47,412 bases of DNA from Hyphomicrobiales bacterium (GCA_021323775.1 JAJPKK010000107.1:1-47412); one strand, 5' to 3'. Counted from the first letter of the stretch, positions 10,077-20,509 are shown. The notes: a model not told the origin generated them from the sequence alone. A program made the numbers and translations.

Positions 10077-10271
10077 ATGGAGTCGTCGTCCAACACACTC
10101 AGCCTCTCGATCCTGCGAACCGTCCAAAGTTACAAGCAAATCCCGCGCGAGTTCCTGTACGAGAAGCTCTCCGCTTCCAAGGAGGAAATCGACCGGCGAC
10201 TTCGCGATCTCGAGCAGGGGGGAGCTGTGAAGTTTGACGGTAACTTTGTGACCATCAAGTCGAGCTCATAA
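10077..10271 (+). CDS. Small winged-helix-like DNA-binding protein
   Basis: A 64-residue protein starting at ATG 10077, with the ribosome site CAGGAGC ahead of it. The body, ILRTVQSYKQIPREFLYEKL then EEIDRRLRDLEQGGAVKFDG and NFVTI, reads as helix, helix, recognition helix and a beta-wing, like small wHTH proteins. No family name is certain. It is followed 40 bases later by a membrane-protein gene on the same strand. Both stand between ribD and nrdR, genes normally near each other, so the pair looks like an insertion. The start at 9996 (adding 27 residues) lacks a ribosome site and is rejected. Confidence 0.65.
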   Translation: MESSSNTLSLSILRTVQSYKQIPREFLYEKLSASKEEIDRRLRDLEQGGAVKFDGNFVTIKSSS

Positions 10272-10311
10272 CGAATATACATCTCGACGCGCTATTCACC
10301 GCGGGGGGCGC

Positions 10312-10929
10312 ATGCAGTTGTTTGGAGTGGACGCAAGAATGCTCGCCCTCACATTCGTCGTGGCGACGGTTGTGACCGGGTTTGAACTTATCACGACCAA
10401 ATATCCTCGCACCCCTGAATTTGCTACAAAATCCCGCTGGTTTTACGCTTACATCCTGACCTATGGCGCGCTTGGAGCGGCAGGTTTGGTGCTGCTTCCG
10501 TTCGTTGGCAGCGAAGTCACGATGACCGGCGTCGGCCTCGAAAATCCCTGGGTCAAGGCGTTGCTCGTCGGCTTCAGCGTGAAGGCGATCCTGCATATAC
10601 GCATCTTCATGGTCAGCACTGGCCCCAATCAATCGTTCCCCGTGGGACTTGAGACGTTTGTACAACTATTCGAGCCGTGGATGCTCACAAGCCTTGATCT
10701 CGACCATTTCTTCTTTCAGCAGGCGTTCATCAGACCGAGGGCGGCCAAACACGCCGATCTTGCGGCGGCAAGAGAAGCCGCGTTGTCGAACATCCCGCAG
10801 GGTTTTGCGGCGGAAGTCAAAACAGCGCTTCGCGCCGACATAAACAACTGCACGACGACGCAGGAGGTTATTTCTGCCTATCTCAAATACGTGGGAATCA
10901 GACTTACGGACTCCACGTTTCCCCCCTAA
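10312..10929 (+). CDS. Membrane protein of unknown function paired with wHTH gene
   Basis: A 205-residue protein I do not recognise. Three hydrophobic segments are visible: about residues 9-27 (ALTFVVATVVTGFELI), 42-64 (FYAYILTYGALGAAGLVLL) and 81-99 (KALLVGFSVKAILHIRIFMV). About 100 mostly helical, charged residues follow, including LEPW-like aromatic motifs and a KTALRADINNCTTTQEVI tail that is probably cytosolic. Codon use is less GC-biased than in the flanking housekeeping genes. With the preceding wHTH gene it probably forms a two-gene unit. It ends 28 bases from the convergent nrdR. Confidence 0.6.
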   Translation: MQLFGVDARMLALTFVVATVVTGFELITTKYPRTPEFATKSRWFYAYILTYGALGAAGLVLLPFVGSEVTMTGVGLENPWVKALLVGFSVKAILHIRIFMVSTGPNQSFPVGLETFVQLFEPWMLTSLDLDHFFFQQAFIRPRAAKHADLAAAREAALSNIPQGFAAEVKTALRADINNCTTTQEVISAYLKYVGIRLTDSTFPP

Positions 10930-10957
10930 AATTACACCCGATTGAGATGTCATGTCG

Positions 10958-11440
10958 CTACTTCCGCGCCGGCACCACCGGCACATCGTCGTCGCCCGAC
11001 AATTCCCCGAGCACCCGCTCGAAATCCTTGGCTTCGCGGAAATTGCGGTAGACCGAGGCGAAACGCACATAGGCGACGTCGTCGAGATCGCGCAGGTGCG
11101 CCATCACGGTTTCGCCGATCGTTTCGCTGGTGACTTCGTTCTCGCCGAGGCTTTCGAGGTCGCGCACGATCCTTGACACGGTCTGCTCGATGAGCTCGGG
11201 ATCGACATTGCGCTTGCGCATCGCGATGCTGACCGAGCGCGCAAGCTTGTCGCGATCGAAGGGGACGCGGCGGCCGTTGCGCTTGATGACGACAAGTTCC
11301 CGAAGCTGCACGCGCTCGAAAGTGGTGAAGCGGAACCCGCAGGCAAGGCACAGCCGCCGACGCCTGATCGCCGATGAATCTTCAGTCGGCCGGGAGTCTT
11401 TCACCTGGGTATCGAGACTTGTGCAAGTCGGGCAGCGCAT
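10958..11440 (-). CDS. nrdR: Transcriptional repressor NrdR
   Basis: NrdR senses ATP/dATP and represses ribonucleotide reductase genes. ATG at 11440 gives the invariant MRCPTC start; the zinc ribbon is completed by [12 protein letters not shown]. An ATP-cone follows: [20 protein letters not shown] to [11 protein letters not shown]. The protein is 160 residues, with a short acidic tail and VPVVPARK end. The start lies 11 bases after the glyA stop, so glyA-nrdR are co-transcribed. Confidence 0.96.
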   Translation of the reverse strand: MRCPTCTSLDTQVKDSRPTEDSSAIRRRRLCLACGFRFTTFERVQLRELVVIKRNGRRVPFDRDKLARSVSIAMRKRNVDPELIEQTVSRIVRDLESLGENEVTSETIGETVMAHLRDLDDVAYVRFASVYRNFREAKDFERVLGELSGDDDVPVVPARK

Positions 11441-11451
11441 CGTCTTGCTCG

Positions 11452-12753
11452 TCAACAGTAGATCGGAAACCGCGCCAGGAGGGTCTTGACCTTGCTGCGC
11501 ACGGAAGCCTCGACGAGGCTGTCCGCGTCAGCGCCCTTTTGCGACAGCACGTCGAGGACCTCTGCAATCAATGCGCCGACCTGGCGAAATTCCGCGACCC
11601 GGAAGCCGCGGGTGGTGCAGGCCGGCGTGCCCAGCCGGATGCCGGAAGTTACGGTGGGCTTTTCCGGGTCGAACGGAACGCCGTTCTTGTTGCAGGTGAT
11701 GTGCGCACGGCCGAGCGCCGTCTCGGCGGTCTTGCCGGTGAGCCGCTTGGGCCGCAAATCGACCAGCATGAGATGCGTATCGGTGCCGCCGGAGACAATG
11801 TCGCAACCGCGCTCCTTGAGGGTTTCCGCCAGCGCCTTGGCGTTTTCGACAACATGGCGGGCGTATTCCCGAAACGACGGGCGCAACGCCTCGCCGAGGG
11901 CGACCGCCTTGGCGGCAATCACATGCATCAGCGGGCCGCCCTGCAGGCCCGGGAACACCGCCGCATTGAGCTTTTTCGCCAGATCCTCCCGGTCGGTCAG
12001 GATGACGCCGCCGCGTGGTCCGCGCAGCGTCTTGTGGGTGGTGGTCGTCACCACATGGGCGTGCGGAAAAGGGCTCGGATGCACGCCCCCCGCCACCAGG
12101 CCGGCGAAATGCGCCATGTCGACCATCAGACAGGCGCCGACCTCGTCGGCAATCTCGCGGAAATGCTTGAAATCGATGAATCGCGGATAGGCCGAGCCGC
12201 CCGCTATGATCAGCTTGGGCCGGTGCTCGCGCGCGAGCTTCGCCACCTCGTCCATGTCGATGCGGTGGTCATCGCGGCGCACCGTGTACGGCACCACCTT
12301 GAACCATTTCCCCGACAGGTTGACCGGCGAGCCGTGAGTAAGGTGCCCGCCGGCCGCAAGATTGAGCCCCATGAACGTGTCGCCGGGCTGCATCAGGGCC
12401 ATGAAGGCGGCGGCATTCGCTGATGCTCCGGAATGCGGCTGCACATTCGCGAAACCGCATCCGAACAGCCTGGTGGCGCGCTCAATCGCCAAATTCTCGA
12501 CGACATCGACGAACTGGCAGCCGCCGTAATAGCGCCGCCCCGGCAGCCCCTCGGCATATTTGTTCGTGAGCACCGAGCCCTGGGCCTCCAGGACGGCCCG
12601 GCTGACGATGTTCTCAGACGCAATCAATTCGATTTCGTCCCGCTGACGGCCAAATTCGCGGCCGACGGCGTCAGCGATTTCCGGGTCGGTCTCGGCAAGC
12701 GGCGCGGCAAAGAACGGATCGGCGGCGGACTCAGACAGACAGGGTTGCTGCAT
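11452..12753 (-). CDS. glyA: Serine hydroxymethyltransferase
   Basis: GlyA interconverts serine and glycine while loading tetrahydrofolate with a one-carbon unit; it is a cytosolic PLP enzyme. The 433-residue protein has [19 protein letters not shown], the PLP-lysine motif [29 protein letters not shown], and [11 protein letters not shown]. Start ATG 12753 (MQQPCLSES) is preferred over 12807 because the longer form adds residues unlike the family. A candidate minus-strand promoter would lie in 12840-12890, where TTGCGA and TACATA occur 19 bases apart. It precedes nrdR. Confidence 0.97.
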   Translation of the reverse strand: MQQPCLSESAADPFFAAPLAETDPEIADAVGREFGRQRDEIELIASENIVSRAVLEAQGSVLTNKYAEGLPGRRYYGGCQFVDVVENLAIERATRLFGCGFANVQPHSGASANAAAFMALMQPGDTFMGLNLAAGGHLTHGSPVNLSGKWFKVVPYTVRRDDHRIDMDEVAKLAREHRPKLIIAGGSAYPRFIDFKHFREIADEVGACLMVDMAHFAGLVAGGVHPSPFPHAHVVTTTTHKTLRGPRGGVILTDREDLAKKLNAAVFPGLQGGPLMHVIAAKAVALGEALRPSFREYARHVVENAKALAETLKERGCDIVSGGTDTHLMLVDLRPKRLTGKTAETALGRAHITCNKNGVPFDPEKPTVTSGIRLGTPACTTRGFRVAEFRQVGALIAEVLDVLSQKGADADSLVEASVRSKVKTLLARFPIYC

Positions 12754-12949
12754 CGAAATCTCCGGATGTGGGACCCCCGGCTTTTTCAGCACGTCGCGAT
12801 AGCACATCGCCCCCAGCGCGCCAAGGGTTGGCCCTTTCTTGGTTTGTTCGCCTATATGTAGGGGTTGTTACCGCCCCCGTCGCAACCGAATTCATCGGCG
12901 GGGAAGCGAGATCCGGGTGCGGCTGTCCCGCATTTCGTGGAGCTTATCA

Positions 12950-13888
12950 TCAGGCCGGCGAGAGGCCGGACCCCGCGGGCCCAATGCCGGCGACAGCGCT
13001 TCGGGTGTCGCGCAAAAACCGGATGATGGCGGAAAAATCTTCGCCTGCATGGCCCTCGCCGACGAACGAGCGGTAAAGTTCCGCCGCCGCGGCGCCGAGC
13101 GGCGTTGCGGCGTTGGCGGAGCGGGCGGCATCCTGGGCGAGCTTCAAATCCTTCAGCATCATGGCGGCGGTAAATCCGGGCTGATAGCCGCGGTTCGCCG
13201 GTGACGTCGGCACCGGCCCCGGCACCGGGCAATAACTCGTGATCGACCAGCACTGCCCCGAGGACTTGGACGCGATATCGAACAGGCGCTGCGCGTCGAG
13301 GCCGAGTTTCTCCGCCAGCAGGAAGGCTTCCGACACGACAATCATGGACACGCCGAGGATCATGTTGTTGCAGATCTTTGCGGCCTGTCCGTTGCCTGAA
13401 CCGCCGGCGTGCACCATCGCCTTCCCCATGCCTTCGAGGACCGGGCGCGCCCGCTCGAAAGCGGCCTCTGATCCGCCGACCATGAAGGTCAGTGTGCCGG
13501 CCTCCGCACCGGCGACCCCGCCGGAAACGGGGGCATCCACCATGGCAAGCCCCCGCCCGGCGGCGGCCGCAGCGACCTCGCGGGCGGTTGCCACATCGAT
13601 GGTGGAGCAGTCGATGAGAAGCGCGCCGGCGCCGGCCGCCTCGATGACCCCGCCGGCCGCGCAATAGACCTCACGCACGTGCTCGCCGGCCGGCAGCATG
13701 GTGATGATCGCGTCAGCGCCGCCGCACGCAGCGGCGATGGTCTGCGCCGCTTCTCCGCCGATGGCCGCGAGCTTGCCGGGGAGCGATTTAATCACGTCGA
13801 AGCCCGCCACCGTATGGCCGGCCTTGACCAGGTTGGTCGCCATCGGCAAGCCCATATTTCCAAGCCCGATAAAACCGATGCGCGCCAT
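12950..13888 (-). CDS. mmsB: 3-hydroxyisobutyrate dehydrogenase family protein
   Basis: An NAD(P)-dependent beta-hydroxyacid dehydrogenase, most likely oxidising 3-hydroxyisobutyrate in valine breakdown. The 312-residue protein opens with IGFIGLGNMGLPMATNL (Rossmann GxGxxG) and then has DAPVSGGVAGAEAGTLTFMV, the catalytic-lysine segment GSGNGQAAKICNN and KDLKLAQDAA. An AGGAGG ribosome site stands before ATG 13888. The substrate is inferred partly from the HIBYL-CoA hydrolase gene at 14498-15598, which makes the same intermediate. A related tartronate semialdehyde reductase cannot be excluded. Confidence 0.88.
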   Translation of the reverse strand: MARIGFIGLGNMGLPMATNLVKAGHTVAGFDVIKSLPGKLAAIGGEAAQTIAAACGGADAIITMLPAGEHVREVYCAAGGVIEAAGAGALLIDCSTIDVATAREVAAAAAGRGLAMVDAPVSGGVAGAEAGTLTFMVGGSEAAFERARPVLEGMGKAMVHAGGSGNGQAAKICNNMILGVSMIVVSEAFLLAEKLGLDAQRLFDIASKSSGQCWSITSYCPVPGPVPTSPANRGYQPGFTAAMMLKDLKLAQDAARSANAATPLGAAAAELYRSFVGEGHAGEDFSAIIRFLRDTRSAVAGIGPAGSGLSPA

Positions 13889-13941
13889 GTGAGCCTCCTT
13901 ACGTCGATTGCGCGATGAGGGCGCCACACTCACTCCGCTGT

Positions 13942-14018
13942 GATCGCCCGGCTTGACCGGGCGATCCAGTAATCGCCAGCCGCGGATACTGGATTGCCCG
14001 GTCAAGCCGGGCAATGAC
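13942..14018. repeat. Large inverted repeat (GCCCGGCTTGACCGGGC type)
   Basis: Two outer arms, GATCGCCCGGCTTGACCGGG (from 13942) and a matching inverted arm ending near 14018, flank an inner pair CCAGTA/TACTGG. Each arm is itself a hairpin. It fills the gap between the dehydrogenase and the DUF6163 gene and resembles dispersed palindromic elements of Bradyrhizobium-like genomes. Confidence 0.85.
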
Positions 14019-14054
14019 GCCGAGGAGGATCAGGGTCATCGTAAAGCCCTTGAG

Positions 14055-14501
14055 TCACTGCGGGCGTTCGCGCGCGGCGAGCAGGGAGAGGACGAGATAG
14101 GCCAGGACCGCCAGCAGACACGCTGCGACGATAATCACATTGGTGCCGTAGACCTGATCGAAGAAAAGCTGGATCATGATCATCGTCACCGTCGAGGTGA
14201 GCCACACCACGGCGCCCCACGGCGCCACCAGCCACAGCCCGACGGCGGCGACCAGATCGATCACCGAGAAGAATACGGTCGTGGCCTGCCACGCCTGGGA
14301 ACGGGCTTCGAACCCGCCTTCGTCGCCAATAAAGCCGCATACAGCGGCCCAATGATAAAGGCCCTTGAACAGCGAGGCGATGGCCATCGCGCGCAGAAAC
14401 AGAACCAGCCGCTCGGTCCAGCCGGCACTGCGCAGTTTCAGGAGCAAGGCGCGCGCCGGGACAATTCGCTCGATGAGGTCGTGGGGGCGTGTGTCGGTCA
14501 T
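14055..14501 (-). CDS. DUF6163 family membrane protein
   Basis: A 148-residue integral membrane protein. I recognise the family (DUF6163, widespread in Bradyrhizobium relatives), but it has no assigned function. A basic N-terminus (residues 1-30) is followed by about four membrane helices: FLRAMAIASLFKGLYHWAAV (36-55), FFSVIDLVAAVGLWLV (77-92), AVVWLTSTVTMIMIQLFF and NVIIVAACLLAVLAYLVLSL. ATG 14501 overlaps the stop of the upstream hydrolase gene by four bases (ATGA), so the two are translationally coupled. Confidence 0.85.
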   Translation of the reverse strand: MTDTRPHDLIERIVPARALLLKLRSAGWTERLVLFLRAMAIASLFKGLYHWAAVCGFIGDEGGFEARSQAWQATTVFFSVIDLVAAVGLWLVAPWGAVVWLTSTVTMIMIQLFFDQVYGTNVIIVAACLLAVLAYLVLSLLAARERPQ

Positions 14502-15598
14502 GGCAGTACAAGCTCGGACTCAAGCGGAGCGAAATGGCGTTCGACGGTTTCCGCCGTCACCTCGGCAAGGGTCGCCGGACGCCATTGAGGACGATTGTCC
14601 TTGTCGATGATCACGGCCCGTATGCCCTCATAGAAATCATGCCCGTAAGCAACGCGGGACACTACGCGGAATTCCGCCCGCATGCACTCCTCAAACGACC
14701 ATTTGCTGCCACGCCGCATTTGCTCGAGCGCGATCTTGAGGCTCAGCGGCGCCTTGGCGCGGATCGTTGCGGCAACTTCGCCCGCCCATCGCGCGTCGCA
14801 GCTTGCGGTGGCGGCCTCGGCGTCGAGCAGCGCCAGTATCTCCTCGACGCTGCCGGCGGCGAAGATGCGATCGATGGCGGTGCGGTGCGCATCAATAGAG
14901 CAATCGAAATCGGCAACAGCCGATTTCGATTGCGGGGAGGGAGAAGGCTCGGCTGGCTCCGCAAAGGCCGCCAGGATGGCGTCCACCGGGGCTGCGCCGC
15001 ACAGCGCCTCAACGAGTTCGCTAAAACGCGCGGACGCGACGCGGTGAGTCGCAATGCCGACCGCCACGGCGTCAGCCGCCTTGAGACGCTCGCCGGTGAG
15101 CGCGAGGTAGGTCCCGATCGCTCCAGGCAGACGCGGCAGAAACCAGGTCGCTCCCACATCCGGGAAGAACCCGATGCCGACTTCCGGCATGGCGAACTGG
15201 AAACGGTCGCCCGCGAGACGATGTGAGCCGTGCACCGAAATGCCGACCCCGCCGCCCATGACGATGCCGTCGATCAAGGCGACGCAGGGTTTGGGATAGC
15301 GCTTGATCAATGTATTGAGGGCATATTCCTCGCGCCAGAACGCGATCGACTCCTCCTGCCGGCCGGCGCGGCCCGCTTCATAAATCTGGCGCAGATCGCC
15401 GCCCGCGGAGAATGCCCGGCCGCCGGCCGCGGTGATGATGATCCGGGTCACCGCGCCGTCGTCGCGCCAGCGCGTAAGCGCCTCGCGCAACGTCCCCACC
15501 ATGCCGCGCGTTACGGCATTGAGCGCAGCCGGCCGGTTCAGGGTTATGACCCCGGCTGTGCCGCGGCGCTCTACCAGGATTTCTGGCTCGTTCGGCAT
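14498..15598 (-). CDS. 3-hydroxyisobutyryl-CoA hydrolase (enoyl-CoA hydratase fold)
   Basis: A crotonase-fold enzyme expected to release 3-hydroxyisobutyrate from its CoA ester in valine degradation. Motifs: GRAFSAGGDLRQIYEAG (oxyanion hole), GGGVGISVHGSHR, FAMPEVGIGFFPDVGATW (with the catalytic Glu) and, near the C-terminus, VIIDKDNRPQWRP, characteristic of HIBYL-CoA hydrolases rather than hydratases. Length is 366. Residues about 217-236 (SPSPQSKSAVADFDCSID) correspond to the palindrome at 14901-14932 and are not part of the family pattern. The product feeds the dehydrogenase at 12950-13888. Confidence 0.87.
   Translation of the reverse strand: MPNEPEILVERRGTAGVITLNRPAALNAVTRGMVGTLREALTRWRDDGAVTRIIITAAGGRAFSAGGDLRQIYEAGRAGRQEESIAFWREEYALNTLIKRYPKPCVALIDGIVMGGGVGISVHGSHRLAGDRFQFAMPEVGIGFFPDVGATWFLPRLPGAIGTYLALTGERLKAADAVAVGIATHRVASARFSELVEALCGAAPVDAILAAFAEPAEPSPSPQSKSAVADFDCSIDAHRTAIDRIFAAGSVEEILALLDAEAATASCDARWAGEVAATIRAKAPLSLKIALEQMRRGSKWSFEECMRAEFRVVSRVAYGHDFYEGIRAVIIDKDNRPQWRPATLAEVTAETVERHFAPLESELVLP
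14901..14932. repeat. In-frame palindromic element copy 3 (inside HIBYL-CoA hydrolase gene)
   Basis: Perfect 14-bp arms (14901-14914, 14919-14932; CAATCGAAATCGGC and complement) around AACA. Read on the minus strand as QSKSAVADFDC in the hydrolase. Confidence 0.95.
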
Positions 15599-15669
15599 GG
15601 GCTCGACGGGGTTTCAAGGCTCGTTAGAGCATTTCTTTCAGGATGCCAAATGGGGTACCCAAGGCGGCA

Positions 15670-16317
15670 ATGTATGACCTGTTCGACCTGCACTCTCGCG
15701 AAGGCGAGAAAGCGGCTCTCGCCACCGACGCCGTGGTGCTGCGCCGCTTTGCCTGCGGCATCGAGGGCGAATTGCTGGCCGCTCTCAATGCCGTGATCGC
15801 AGTTGCGCCGCTTCGCAATATGGTGACGCCCGGCGGCTATGCGATGTCGGTCGCGATGACGAATTGCGGCGCCGCCGGCTGGGTCACGGATCGCGCCGGC
15901 TACCGGTACACGCGGGAGGACCCGATCAGCGGCAACCCGTGGCCGCCGATGCCGGCGATATTCGCGAGCCTCGCCACCCGGGCCGCCGCCGTCGCGGGAT
16001 TCGAGGACTTTTTGCCTGATGCCTGCCTGATCAACCGCTATGCCCCCGGCACAAAGCTGAGCCTGCATCAGGACAAGAATGAAACCGATTTCACCGCGCC
16101 GATCGTGTCGGTCTCGCTGGGGCTTCCCGCCAGGTTCCTGTTCGGCGGGCTCAGACGAAACGACAAGGTCACGCGGGTCGAGCTGCGCCACGGCGACGTC
16201 GTGGTGTGGGGCCGCTCGGCGCGGCTCGCCTACCACGGCGTGGATACTCTGAAAGACGGCGAGCATCCTCTGACCGGCCGATGCCGGTTCAACCTGACTT
16301 TCCGCAAGGCGCTGTGA
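15670..16317 (+). CDS. alkB: DNA alkylation repair dioxygenase AlkB
   Basis: AlkB removes methyl groups from 1-methyladenine and 3-methylcytosine by Fe(II)/2-oxoglutarate-dependent oxidation. The iron ligands are visible: LHQDKNE (HxD) and AYHGVD, and the 2-oxoglutarate arginines in TGRCRFNLTFR. The protein is 215 residues from ATG 15670, which has AAGGCGG ahead and gives MYDLFDLHS, close to the usual AlkB N-terminus; ATG 15643 would add nine residues. It is divergent from the HIBYL-CoA hydrolase gene. Confidence 0.95.
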   Translation: MYDLFDLHSREGEKAALATDAVVLRRFACGIEGELLAALNAVIAVAPLRNMVTPGGYAMSVAMTNCGAAGWVTDRAGYRYTREDPISGNPWPPMPAIFASLATRAAAVAGFEDFLPDACLINRYAPGTKLSLHQDKNETDFTAPIVSVSLGLPARFLFGGLRRNDKVTRVELRHGDVVVWGRSARLAYHGVDTLKDGEHPLTGRCRFNLTFRKAL

Positions 16318-17702
<1,385 letters not shown>

Positions 17703-17751
17703 CCCGGCCCGCAATCGGCGCACCGGGCGTTTCACGAACCGGGCGGCTGAC

Positions 17752-17925
17752 CTAAAGGCTGGATAACACCGCCACCAGAATTAGCACGCCTATCACCAGA
17801 ACGGTGGTGAGATGGGTTTCCGCGTATTCCAAGAACTTCTCGACAATCTCGAACACGACGTTGAGGATGGTAAACCCGAGCAAAGCGATGACGACCAGCC
17901 AGCCGAGCAGCTTTAACCATGCCAT
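17752..17925 (-). CDS. Small two-helix membrane protein (57 aa)
   Basis: A short reading frame from ATG 17925 to TAG 17752 with a textbook ribosome site GGAGGTGACGA. The 57-residue product begins MAWLKLLGWLVVIALLG and has a second hydrophobic segment near the end (TVLVIGVLILVAVLSSL). A short charged turn, FEIVEKFLEYAETH, lies between them. I do not recognise a family. It lies downstream of and convergent with hemB. The ribosome site, start and hydrophobic pattern make it credible. Confidence 0.65.
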   Translation of the reverse strand: MAWLKLLGWLVVIALLGFTILNVVFEIVEKFLEYAETHLTTVLVIGVLILVAVLSSL

Positions 17926-18105
17926 TCGTCACCTCCGCAAACGCGGGAGGCATTGTACCATGTTGCTGCTCCGGTGCGCTTGCTGCAACCTCGCCCATGG
18001 TTAATTGCCGGGCGGCTTCCTTGCCGTTTGCGGCCCGTCTGCCGTGGCCGCCTCCACAGCGACGGCGGCGCCGCCCGCGTCACCAGCCGCGTCGTCTCTC
18101 CGACG

Positions 18106-18558
18106 CTATTTCGCCAGCGTGATCGCCGTGTAGGGCCCGTGCGGCACCATGTCGATATTGTGCACCTTGGCGATCAGCCTGGTGGCCGGGTTCGCCTCCG
18201 CCTTCCTCACCACCTCGTTGAATTCGGGGTCGTCGGCTCTCGCCTGCAGCCGTTTGTCCCGCTCCTCCTTGGACGGATAGCCGCGAATGTAGATGAACGT
18301 GTTCTCCGCGCTGATGCCGAGTTCGGAGTCGCTTTGCTGTGGAATCCAATAGCCCACATTTGTGATTCCATGCCGTGCGAAGATCGCCGCCGTCCGACTT
18401 GCGAAGCGCTCGGCCAGCGCATCCCGTTTTCCGGGCAGCGCCGTGTAGACCCGCAGCTCGTAGAACCCCGGCGCCCGGCCCTGCTGCGCATAGCCCCAGG
18501 TGACGCCGGCCGTTCCAAAAGCCAATCCGAGAATCCCCGCGATTTTCCATTTCAGCAT
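18106..18558 (-). CDS. NIPSNAP family protein, exported
   Basis: A 150-residue protein from ATG 18558, with GGGAGGCTTGC before it. The N-terminal hydrophobic stretch (WKIAGILGLAFGTAGVTWGYA) resembles a signal peptide or anchor. The remainder is a ferredoxin-like alpha/beta NIPSNAP domain: FYELRVYTALPGKRDALAERF, AIFARHGITNVGYWIP, then FIYIRGYPSKEERDKR and ending VHNIDMVPHGPYTAI. NIPSNAP proteins are often near vesicle or stress genes, but their biochemical role is unsettled. A start at 18645 lacks a ribosome site. Confidence 0.85.
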   Translation of the reverse strand: MLKWKIAGILGLAFGTAGVTWGYAQQGRAPGFYELRVYTALPGKRDALAERFASRTAAIFARHGITNVGYWIPQQSDSELGISAENTFIYIRGYPSKEERDKRLQARADDPEFNEVVRKAEANPATRLIAKVHNIDMVPHGPYTAITLAK

Positions 18559-18731
18559 GCAAGCCTCCCTGGCTGACGATGCAAGCAAGTTTTGTTGTCG
18601 TTTGGCGCGATCGGCGATCATCGTCCCCGGCTGCTCTTCCGTCAACGGCGCGCCTTAACAATGCCCTATCATTTGCGATACCCCTTGCGCCGGCTGGCGC
18701 AAGGCGCCATTTCGTTCGCCAGGAGGCGCAC

Positions 18732-19274
18732 ATGGCTGAGAGAGGAGGAAGGCAGATCGGCTTCGATGTGGATATCAAACCCCACGCCTATGACCCGGTT
18801 TTAAGCCCGGAATATTTCGAGGGCGTGCTCGCGCGGCGAATGATCGCGTTTCTGATCGACCTCGTCATCATCACGGTTCCGATCATCCTCGCCTGCATCT
18901 TCATCTTCCTTTTCGGACTGGTCACCCTCGGGCTGGGTTGGTCGCTGTTCGTCCTCGTCGTCCCAGCTTCGGTTGTGTGGGCGCTCCTCTACTGCGGCGC
19001 CACCCTGGGCGCTCCGGAATCCGCCACTTTCGGCATGCGCACGGTCGATATCGAAGTGCGCACATGGTACGGGGCGCCGTGCTATTTCGTTCTCGGCGCC
19101 GTGCATGCCATCGTGTTTTGGGTCACGATCTCGGCCCTCACGCCGCTGGTTCTGGTGGTCGGCCTTCTCAACGAGAGGCGGCGGCTTCTGCACGACTTCC
19201 TGCTCGGGACGGTGGTCATCAACAACGAACGCCGCGCCGCGCTGCTTCGTCACGCCGCAAGCCGCGGGGTGTAG
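18732..19274 (+). CDS. RDD family membrane protein
   Basis: A 180-residue membrane protein, start ATG 18732 with AGGAGG eight bases before. Residues 30-42 contain FEGVLARRMIAFLIDLVIIT, where the Arg and the Asp of the first helix are the RDD signature. There are about four helices (LVIITVPIILACIFIFLF, SLFVLVVPASVVWALLY, VLGAVHAIVFWVTIS, TPLVLVVGLL), with the C-terminal RRRLLHDFLLGTVV holding the conserved Asp. RDD proteins have been proposed as ion or solute transporters, but the substrate here is unknown. It is divergent from NIPSNAP and precedes bpt. Confidence 0.9.
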   Translation: MAERGGRQIGFDVDIKPHAYDPVLSPEYFEGVLARRMIAFLIDLVIITVPIILACIFIFLFGLVTLGLGWSLFVLVVPASVVWALLYCGATLGAPESATFGMRTVDIEVRTWYGAPCYFVLGAVHAIVFWVTISALTPLVLVVGLLNERRRLLHDFLLGTVVINNERRAALLRHAASRGV

Positions 19275-19401
19275 AATGGGGGCAAATGGCTTTGACGAAA
19301 AGCCGTAACCGCGCAAATCTAGGTGGTCGGCGAGGGGCCCGCCGGTGCCCCAGCCCTGAACAGATTTGACGCACCCTCATCGAACGCTTAACTGACGAAA
19401 C

Positions 19402-20157
19402 TTGACCCAGCATTCCCGCGATACGCCGCAGTTCTACCTGACCGCCCCCTCGCCATGCCCCTATCTGCCGGGGCAGGAGGAGCGGAAGGTATTCACTCAT
19501 CTGGTCGGTGAGCGGGCCGGAGAACTCAACAACCTGCTCACGCATGGAGGCTTCCGCCGCAGCCAGTCGATCGCCTACCGGCCGGCTTGCGAGCGCTGCC
19601 GCGCCTGCGTTTCAGTGCGGGTCATCGCCAATGAGTTTCGCCCGACCCGCAACATGCGCCGCGTGCTCGACCGCAACCGCGACATCGAGGCCGAAATGCG
19701 TCTCGCGGTGCCGACCTCCGAGCAATATTCGGTGTTCCGCGCTTATCTCGACGCCCGCCACTATGACGGCGGGATGGCTGACATGACGGTGCTGGATTAC
19801 GCCATGATGGTCGAGGACAGCCATGTTCAGACCCGGCTGATCGAATACCGGCGGCGCAATTCCGACGCTGGCGCCTCCGTTGCCGGCCCGCGCAAAGGCG
19901 AGCTTCTCGCCGTCGCGCTGACCGATGTCCTCAAGGACGGGCTGTCGATGGTCTATTCGTTTTATGAACCGGAGCCCGAGCACCGGTCGCTCGGCACCTT
20001 CATGATCCTCGACCACATCGCCCGGGCGCGGAAAATGGGGCTCGCCTACGTGTACCTTGGCTATTGGGTCCGGGGCTCTCGCAAGATGGATTACAAGGGC
20101 CGCTTCCTTCCGCAGGAGCGGCTTGCGCCAGAGGGATGGCTGCGCGCCGACAGGTGA
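19402..20157 (+). CDS. bpt: Aspartate/glutamate leucyltransferase (arginyl-tRNA-protein transferase family)
   Basis: Bpt transfers an amino acid (leucine in the characterised bacterial enzymes) from tRNA to N-terminal Asp/Glu, marking proteins for ClpAP. The 251-residue protein has the Cys-rich N-terminal domain, [16 protein letters not shown] then [19 protein letters not shown], and the C-terminal N-acetyltransferase-like part [27 protein letters not shown] and [15 protein letters not shown]. The start is TTG at 19402, since no ATG lies in a good position and the sequence [20 protein letters not shown] matches the family from here. Length is normal. Confidence 0.94.
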   Translation: MTQHSRDTPQFYLTAPSPCPYLPGQEERKVFTHLVGERAGELNNLLTHGGFRRSQSIAYRPACERCRACVSVRVIANEFRPTRNMRRVLDRNRDIEAEMRLAVPTSEQYSVFRAYLDARHYDGGMADMTVLDYAMMVEDSHVQTRLIEYRRRNSDAGASVAGPRKGELLAVALTDVLKDGLSMVYSFYEPEPEHRSLGTFMILDHIARARKMGLAYVYLGYWVRGSRKMDYKGRFLPQERLAPEGWLRADR

Positions 20158-20509
20158 AGCTGTGCAGTTCCTGCATTTGCTGCAGGGCAAAAATTTCTCC
20201 CCAAGGCGAGGGTGAGACCGGTTCAGCTCTTGCTTCAACACATTGAAACGTGAAGCGAAACAGATACAAAACCGCCGTGTTGTCATGCAGCAGGCGGGCC
20301 GGACGACGGTGGACGGCAACGAAACCATCGCCGCTCCAACACGGATTAATGAGTTTCACCGCCTGACCGCCCTGCCCGTTGCACCGCTCCTGAAGATGTG
20401 ATCGTTACATATCTAAAATCATAGAAAAATTCGCGCATACTACGAGCAGCCAAAGTGCAATGCCCGACTGAACTTATTTCGTCGAGACGCATTGCCGAGG
20501 GGAAGAACG
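20158..20509. other. Intergenic stretch with AT-rich segment, probable promoter for a small gene
   Basis: No gene is seen up to 20509. The stretch 20400-20450 (GATCGTTACATATCTAAAATCATAGAAAAATTCG) is strikingly AT-rich for this genome and probably holds a promoter driving the small frame at 20510. No other structure was found. Confidence 0.45.

Noticed and set aside
13953-14588. A 211-codon plus-strand frame
   Set aside because: It begins inside the large inverted repeat and lies opposite the DUF6163 membrane protein.
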